Assembly (NCBI GenBank): GCA_900772845.1
Contig: CAAGSD010000144.1
Span: 1 to 27,912 of the forward strand
DNA from: Lachnospiraceae bacterium
GTDB lineage: Bacteria; Bacillota; Clostridia; Lachnospirales; Lachnospiraceae
Direction of reading: 5' to 3'
DNA: 27,912 bases
Shown here: positions 23,405 to 27,912 of the stretch, in pieces
Layout: each line of letters starts with the position of its first letter
Position numbering within the stretch: the stretch's first letter is position 1
Position numbers and translations under genes: made by a program
The notes under the pieces: model-generated
What the model was told of the DNA's origin: nothing
What the model saw: only the letters and a program-made list of their open reading frames with translations
Database searches by the model: none

Positions 23405-25279
23405 CTACTCTACCACCTCCCAATAGCATTCGCTATGTTCGAACTTTTCCTTAATATAAACGATCCTGCCCTGCTCCTTTAGCTGTTGGATACTGTGCCA
23501 GGTATAGCTGTAGGTGTTCCCCAGCCGCTCCGCCATCTGTGGGATCGTAATGTATTTTTCACTTCGGATCAGTTCCAGTACTTTCTCGTTGTAGGCTTTC
23601 CGGTTGCGGTCATAGATGGTTTCTTTTTTGTAGGTGAAGGAAAAGTGGAATAAACTGTAATCCGATTCCACAATGCTGTATAGTTCAAATTTACTCCGCA
23701 TCAGTTCCTTGCTCATGGTGACATCCATATCCCCGTTGTTATGAATCTCTATGACCTCCACACAGCCATAGAGAATTTCCAGAATCGCCTGCTCGTTATA
23801 ATTTTTGTTTTCTATGGTATCCCGGATCTGCTGTAAGCGGCGGTACTGATCCGCCAGACTCTTCTCCCCGTCTTTCTGTCCCTCTATCTTTTCTTCCAGT
23901 TCCAGAAGTTCCTTTTCCAGTCTGTCCTTGTAGATTCCAAAGTCCTCATCGGAAATCACTCCGTTCATTAACTTATGAAACAATACATCCTTATTCCGTA
24001 AAAGGAGTTCACGCTGGGTTTCCAGTGCCTTCAGTTTTTTTCCATTGTCGGAATTGCATAATGCCTTTTCAATGGTATGAATCGTATCGTTGATTAAACC
24101 GGAAGAGATATGGAAAAGGTAGGCATATTTTTCTTTCAGTGCTGCCGCCAGTTGCTTCTCTAACTCTTTCTCCGCTATCACCATGTTGTCACAGGCGCTT
24201 CGGGTTCTCTGAAACTGCTCGCTGCATTTCCACGTGATTACTTTTTCGGAATTAAGTTTGTAGTGCATTCTGTAATAAGGCTTCTTGCAATTCGCACAAA
24301 CCAGTCGGTTACTCCATTTGTAGGTACCTGCCAGCCCCTTGCAGCACCCCATCTGGAACCGCCTTGCATCTATGATCTGAACGATCTTCTCATGGTATTC
24401 CCTGCTCACAATGGGAGGAATGACGTTTTCCTTATAGATCCAGTCATCCTGCGGGAGTTTCACACGCTCCTTGGTGTAGAAATTGCTGACTTCCTTATGT
24501 AAAATGCAGTCTCCATGCAACATCGGAGAGGTCAGCATTTTCTTCCATGTATTCGCCGCAATACGCACAGAGGGCATCTTGTGATACCCTGTGGTTCCCT
24601 TGCTCCGCACCCCTCGGTCATACATGATGTTGGCTAAACGGTAAAAGCCTATCCCCTGCTCCACCAGTGACAAGGCGTAGCGAAGTTCTGTGGCTTCCTT
24701 TTCGTTGACTGTCCACCAGACACGCTTGGTGTTCTCGTCGATAAACTCCACATTCCGATCCCAGCCGTATAAGGGTCTGCATATATGCAGTGCCTTGGAA
24801 CCCGTGGCGTAGATCTGTCTGTTGCTGTGAATATCTCTGATTTTCTTGGAAGTGATCTTACTCTGCTCCGCATCCACGATGGCCTGCACAGAATATTTTA
24901 TATCGTCCCTTTCATGGTCATAAATATGGTCATCCAGATAAAAATACAGCTGAAACTTCTTTTGCAGATGCAGTTTCACAAAATTGTGCCATTCCGCCTG
25001 ATCTCTGCAAAGTCTGTCCGAACATTTCACAACCACCAGATCGATCCGATCCGCCTTAATGTCCCGAATCATCCGCTGATATTCCAGACGATGCTCCGCC
25101 TCCGTGCCGGTCTCCGGCTCTATATACTGATCCACGATCGTAAGGTGATTGTCCTCCACCAGTTTCCTCGTGTATGCCACCTGCACATCCAGTGCCTCCA
25201 TCTGTACCTTCTTCTCCGTAGACACCCGGTTATAGATTGCCACCCGTGTCTGCGGCGGAAATTTTGAAAGCTCGCTCAT
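23405..25279 (-). CDS. Large serine recombinase
   Basis: Site-specific integrase/excisionase of the large serine family. 624 residues, normal for the group. The resolvase domain has the nucleophile S20 in YNRVSTEKK, then EPETGTEAEHRLEYQRMIRD and VVVKCSDRLCRD. Next are the recombinase domain (ANIMYDRGVRSKGTTGYHKM, IAANTWKKMLTSPMLHGD) and a zinc ribbon (VCANCKKP ... WKCSEQ ... ACDN) at about residues 340-380. A long coiled coil (about 400-500) and a C-terminal winged-helix-like segment (YITIPQMAERLGNTYSYTWH) follow. Its 3' end lies about 60 bp from the PBP junction, as is usual for these integrases. Translation overlaps the upstream small gene by four bases (ATGA), with AGGAGG inside that gene. 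Confidence 0.93.
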   Translation of the reverse strand: MSELSKFPPQTRVAIYNRVSTEKKVQMEALDVQVAYTRKLVEDNHLTIVDQYIEPETGTEAEHRLEYQRMIRDIKADRIDLVVVKCSDRLCRDQAEWHNFVKLHLQKKFQLYFYLDDHIYDHERDDIKYSVQAIVDAEQSKITSKKIRDIHSNRQIYATGSKALHICRPLYGWDRNVEFIDENTKRVWWTVNEKEATELRYALSLVEQGIGFYRLANIMYDRGVRSKGTTGYHKMPSVRIAANTWKKMLTSPMLHGDCILHKEVSNFYTKERVKLPQDDWIYKENVIPPIVSREYHEKIVQIIDARRFQMGCCKGLAGTYKWSNRLVCANCKKPYYRMHYKLNSEKVITWKCSEQFQRTRSACDNMVIAEKELEKQLAAALKEKYAYLFHISSGLINDTIHTIEKALCNSDNGKKLKALETQRELLLRNKDVLFHKLMNGVISDEDFGIYKDRLEKELLELEEKIEGQKDGEKSLADQYRRLQQIRDTIENKNYNEQAILEILYGCVEVIEIHNNGDMDVTMSKELMRSKFELYSIVESDYSLFHFSFTYKKETIYDRNRKAYNEKVLELIRSEKYITIPQMAERLGNTYSYTWHSIQQLKEQGRIVYIKEKFEHSECYWEVVE

Positions 25280-25458
25280 TTCTGTTTTCCTCCTTTTTCT
25301 TTTGCATACAACAACTCCACAATGTCCTCATATTCCTTCTCTGATAAACTTCCGTCCTCGTACAGTAACCGTACAATTCCACACTGCACCTCTGTTTCCT
25401 TCCGTAAAGAAACCTCCCGGTTCTTTGCTGCTCTCTTAGCGCCAGATCCAGTTGCCAT
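25276..25458 (-). CDS. Small SHOCT-like protein coupled to the recombinase
   Basis: 60 residues. A basic N-terminus (SGAKRAAKNREVSLRKETE) is followed by VRLLYEDGSLSEKEYEDIVELLYAKEK, which resembles the SHOCT short C-terminal motif. GGAGA lies five bases before the ATG, and its stop overlaps the recombinase start by four bases, so the two are translated together. Small proteins in this place may help control recombination direction; that is inference. The overlapping longer ORF in another frame (25230-25496) is a shadow. Confidence 0.65.
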   Translation of the reverse strand: MATGSGAKRAAKNREVSLRKETEVQCGIVRLLYEDGSLSEKEYEDIVELLYAKEKGGKQK

Positions 25459-26302
25459 TCCATTCTCCGAACGAGGTTTTTACCAGTGTATGCCATTGAA
25501 ACGCTGACCTACACAAAATGCAAGATTATTTCCGCTATTTTCCGAATGTTTTTATTCTTTCATAGCAGTGCATCGTTAATTATTTAACAAGTAAATATAC
25601 CTCTTAATTTATTTAATCTAGCGCCCAATACAAATGTGTTCTGTTTTCAAAAGGTGTGCTGTTGCTGCTACGGGTATGGCTTCGGTGGGGACGATGTAAG
25701 GTAGTTCGGAAATAAACTGTTCTGGGGTAGGGACGCTATGCGATCATGGGGAACGCTGTGGTTAAATCGATGAACGTGTCGGGGTGAAAATTGAAAAAAG
25801 GTCAGTGCGGAGGAAAATAAGTGACTATTGCGCTTTAGAAAACTAACAACCAGTCTGAAAATGGTCTACTACTTCCAAAAATGAGAATGTCGGGTCACAT
25901 GACAGATTGGCTCCTGTGGTTCACAGTGCTTTCACCACTTGTTCGGATGGTGCTGGTGGATTCATGGAAATGCTGCGTGGAAAACTTGAAAATATTTTTC
26001 TGAAATGCTTTATTACTGTTTTTTGCTTTGTCTGAGGTTGGAAAATCACATGGTAGATGGGTGTAGGTGTTGATGGGTGGGGAAATTACTAACCAGTCGG
26101 GAAAAGGTGATAAACGGATTTTTCAGACACTGACTTTTCTTTTTCTCCGCACACCTAACTTTTTTCAGGAATTTTCCTGTTTTTTTCACAAAAATATTTT
26201 TTATCGGAATTGCTGTTTTTCTCATTTGACAGTTATTTATATTAAATTTTGAAAATTGGATTTTAATATAAAAAAATTTATGTTTGAGAAGTGTTGAAAG
26301 AA
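25459..26302. other. Non-coding segment of the element, possible replication or regulatory region
   Basis: About 840 bases without a credible gene; short ORFs on both strands lack ribosome sites. It changes composition sharply: 25640-26110 is rich in G and T on the plus strand, while 26110-26300 is very AT-rich. An imperfect direct repeat is visible (ACTAACAACCAGTCTGAAAA at 25842-25861 and ACTAACCAGTCGGGAAAA at 26088-26105). An AT hairpin TATATTAAA/TTTAATATA lies at 26238-26246 and 26262-26270. With an HUH initiator nearby, an origin could lie here, but no nick site is recognised. Confidence 0.4.
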
Positions 26303-26345
26303 AAAAGCCATGGTACAGAAATGGAACTACTGCACCATGGCTTGC
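26303..26345 (-). terminator. Terminator of the element's small-protein/Rep operon
   Basis: AAGCCATGGT (26305-26314) pairs with ACCATGGCTT (26334-26343), continuing CAG/CTG after one mismatch. Six Ts follow on the minus strand. It lies 15 bases after the stop of the 83-residue gene. Confidence 0.9.
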
Positions 26346-26358
26346 CGGGAAAGCATTG

Positions 26359-26610
26359 TTATGAAAGACCTCTGATCCGCTTTTTGTAAATCTGTACCAG
26401 ACTGTCATAAAAGGCATCATTCGCCCTCCAGTTGCCATCGTTTGGCATCATATAAGCGGCAATCTGCATTTCGCTGCCATCGGGGAAACACAGGTAAACC
26501 AGATAAAACTGCTGTACTTTCCTCGTTAAAATCATGGGACGCAGACGCTGTTGTCTGGGAATATATACAGTGTCATCGTATCCTCTGTTGCTTGTGGTGT
26601 TCTGTGCCAT
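26359..26610 (-). CDS. Unknown small element protein (83 residues)
   Basis: No family recognised. Basic, soluble: DDTVYIPRQQRLRPMILTRKVQQFYLVYLCFPDGSEMQIAAYMMP and a C-terminal helix with YKKRIRG. AGGAGG is about 9 bases before the ATG. It follows the 84-residue gene by 4 bp and ends at a terminator, so it closes the leftward operon that starts with the HUH initiator. Confidence 0.65.
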   Translation of the reverse strand: MAQNTTSNRGYDDTVYIPRQQRLRPMILTRKVQQFYLVYLCFPDGSEMQIAAYMMPNDGNWRANDAFYDSLVQIYKKRIRGLS

Positions 26611-26614
26611 CTTC

Positions 26615-26869
26615 TCAGTCCTCCTCTTCCGGGTAGCGTACTTTCAAGGGATCATAGGGTTCGTACCAGAACTCCCCTCTGCTCTCTATCAATACTCTGT
26701 AATAATATCGTTTGTAAACTGCCAACAGCTTTCTCTCCAGCCAGCGGTTCTGTTTCCTCGTTGCGTAGGGACTCTGCGCATAGACGATCACTGTCCGGGG
26801 ATGCCTGCTGGATAATATTGCACCCAGTCCTTTGTTGCTTCGTCTGATATAAAATATTTTCTTGTCCAT
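26615..26869 (-). CDS. Unknown small element protein (84 residues)
   Basis: No family recognised. Strongly basic with many Arg and Tyr: DKKIFYIRRSNKGLGAILSS, RKQNRWLERKLLAVYKRYYYRVL, then an acidic end RYPEEED. AGGAG precedes the ATG. It is between the HUH initiator (123 bp upstream) and the 83-residue gene (4 bp downstream). Nucleic-acid binding is possible from its charge only. Confidence 0.65.
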   Translation of the reverse strand: MDKKIFYIRRSNKGLGAILSSRHPRTVIVYAQSPYATRKQNRWLERKLLAVYKRYYYRVLIESRGEFWYEPYDPLKVRYPEEED

Positions 26870-26992
26870 CTTGCTTAACTCCTTTTTTATTTTCTATTCA
26901 CAATAAAGTGTTGTACCATGTAAGGGACTTTTCCTTTACAAGAGAAAACAATGTTGAAAACGAAGTTGTTGAAAGCACAGATGTTATATTAT

Positions 26993-27912
26993 CTACTTTT
27001 TGCCTTTTGAGGTGGCATCTCTTTTGAATTTCTTGGGCTTCGGGGTAGCTGCCTGCAGTGGAGCGAAATAGTCGGAGAAGTCCGCCGCTGAGGACAGATG
27101 CGTATAAACCGTGTCCAGATTTTCATAACCGGCATTCTTCAACGCATTTGTAAGTTTCTCATCTCGCAGAGTGACAGAATAGATTTCCCCTGTGGATTCA
27201 TCCACCCTCTCTCCCCGCACTCCCAAGTGGTTCCGGGTTTCATATAAGATTTTCGTTTTCTCTGTCTTTAGCCGTTCAAAAGCCTGCTGGTACTCTGCCT
27301 CCTGCTCTTCCCTCCACGAAGTAATGACCTTGTCCCGTTCGATTGCCTTGGAACAGAGATAGCCATGATTGCCATGCATTTCTGCTGTGGATTCGTTCAT
27401 ATTACTAATTACATAATTGATCACTGTTGCCATTTCACTGTTTGTTTCGATCTGCGTTATGTAGAAACTGCCATTTTTCCACAGCTTACTCACCTCACCG
27501 GGTGCTATCGTTGTGGGGAAATTGCAGATCATGTGGTAATGCCAGTTGCCGTTTTTCTGTCGGCTGAACGTTGCCACATAGAGGAAGTGGTCATAATGAT
27601 CGTTGACCCTCTGAATAAACTTCTTAAACTCCCTATGGGTAATAGACAAGTCTGAAAATTTTTTCTCTGGTTGTAAGCGACTGTCAAAGGTCAGGGTCAG
27701 CATGACCATCTTGCCTGCTTCAAAACTGTTATAAACCATTTCCTCAATAACCCGTCTGCGCTGTTTCATTCTGTTGTAGTAATTGAAATCTGCATAGTTG
27801 CTCGGAATATTTCTCTTGATCTCTTTTTTCTTGTCCGGCTTGATAGGCTGCGTGGTATACAATTCCATGTTTTCGTAGGTGGTCAGCCGTGTCCGCCTGC
27901 GGCTGATCTTGA
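26993..27912 (-). CDS. HUH-type rolling-circle replication initiator, start beyond the window
   Basis: Initiator that nicks and joins DNA at an origin. Counting from the first internal ATG at 27868: motif 1 MVMLTLTFD (residues 54-62), the HUH metal motif in NWHYHMI (H110, H112) and the probable catalytic Tyr in VINYVISNM (Y152), in the usual order and spacing. A Lys-rich tail ends the protein. The frame stays open from 27868 to the window edge (KISRRRTRLTTYEN before that Met), and no ribosome site precedes the ATG, so the true start lies to the right. It is the first visible gene of the leftward element operon and gives the element a possible circular replicating stage after excision. Confidence 0.85.
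   Translation of the reverse strand, partial: KISRRRTRLTTYENMELYTTQPIKPDKKKEIKRNIPSNYADFNYYNRMKQRRRVIEEMVYNSFEAGKMVMLTLTFDSRLQPEKKFSDLSITHREFKKFIQRVNDHYDHFLYVATFSRQKNGNWHYHMICNFPTTIAPGEVSKLWKNGSFYITQIETNSEMATVINYVISNMNESTAEMHGNHGYLCSKAIERDKVITSWREEQEAEYQQAFERLKTEKTKILYETRNHLGVRGERVDESTGEIYSVTLRDEKLTNALKNAGYENLDTVYTHLSSAADFSDYFAPLQAATPKPKKFKRDATSKGKK

Larger units (their letters stand above)
23345..27912. mobile_element. Left end of an integrated serine-recombinase element
   Basis: From the PBP junction to the window edge all genes are leftward and element-like: large serine recombinase, SHOCT-like small protein, two unknown small proteins and an HUH initiator, with an 850-bp non-coding segment. 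No relaxase, conjugation or phage structural gene is seen in the visible part, so it may be an integrated mobilizable or plasmid-like element; its full size is unknown. Confidence 0.8.

Noticed and set aside
25230..25496. 88-codon ORF in another frame over the SHOCT-like gene
   Set aside because: Poor start context; the 60-residue frame has a good ribosome site and the coupled ATGA overlap with the recombinase.
25842..26110. Two similar 18-20 base segments as a CRISPR or iteron array
   Set aside because: Only two imperfect copies about 245 bases apart, with no regular spacing.
26046..26438. 130-codon minus-strand ORF running across the element terminator
   Set aside because: It crosses the strong hairpin at 26303-26345 and overlaps the 83-residue gene in another frame; low-complexity translation.

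Overview
The window looks like a chromosomal segment of a spore-forming, anaerobic Clostridia of the Lachnospiraceae type. The reasons are the sporulation genes (sigE, spoIIGA, sigG, a spoVD-like penicillin-binding protein, ylmC/ymxH), the nifS-iscU-mnmA sulfur cluster, Lachnospiraceae-style DUF genes (DUF3877, DUF3783, DUF523) and low-GC Gram-positive promoters, Shine-Dalgarno sites and intrinsic terminators. The species cannot be named from the sequence alone.

Layout. 1-4.9 kb: rpsT (+), then a leftward set holding a TPM-domain membrane protein, a zinc-ribbon membrane protein, a DUF3877-like protein and an amidohydrolase. 5-8.5 kb: the lower-glycolysis cluster gap-pgk-tpiA (-). A terminator lies between gap and pgk, a dyad lies in the gap leader, and the pgk-tpiA gap holds hairpins plus a copy of the pgk 3' end. 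8.5-10.7 kb: a PHP-family histidinol-phosphatase (+), a small ToxN/CptN-like protein preceded by promoter, pseudoknot-forming RNA and terminator (candidate type III toxin-antitoxin locus), DUF3783 and DUF523. 10.8-16 kb: cardiolipin synthase, an unknown protein, and nifS-iscU-mnmA, which together carry cysteine sulfur to Fe-S clusters and to tRNA 2-thiouridine. 16-19 kb: a SpoVB/MurJ-like flippase (+), an unknown small protein, nrdR and ylmC. 19-23.3 kb: sporulation core. sigG is on the + strand, convergent with a VanZ-like gene. sigE and spoIIGA are on the - strand, with an upstream promoter that closely resembles the Spo0A-activated spoIIG promoter.

23.3-27.9 kb: left end of an integrated element that runs off the right edge. 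Its large serine recombinase lies directly against the 3' portion of a spoVD-like PBP gene. The reading frame of that gene is broken exactly at the SxN motif of the transpeptidase domain. The element also carries a small SHOCT-like protein coupled to the recombinase, about 850 bp of non-coding DNA, two small unknown proteins and an HUH rolling-circle initiator that is open at the window edge.

The most interesting point is that a sporulation peptidoglycan gene is split by a serine-recombinase element right beside spoIIGA-sigE. This arrangement recalls the skin-type intervening elements that are excised during sporulation. Whether this one is excised, and where the 5' half of the gene lies, cannot be seen here. 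The second most interesting is the compact candidate type III toxin-antitoxin locus at 9.37-9.84 kb.
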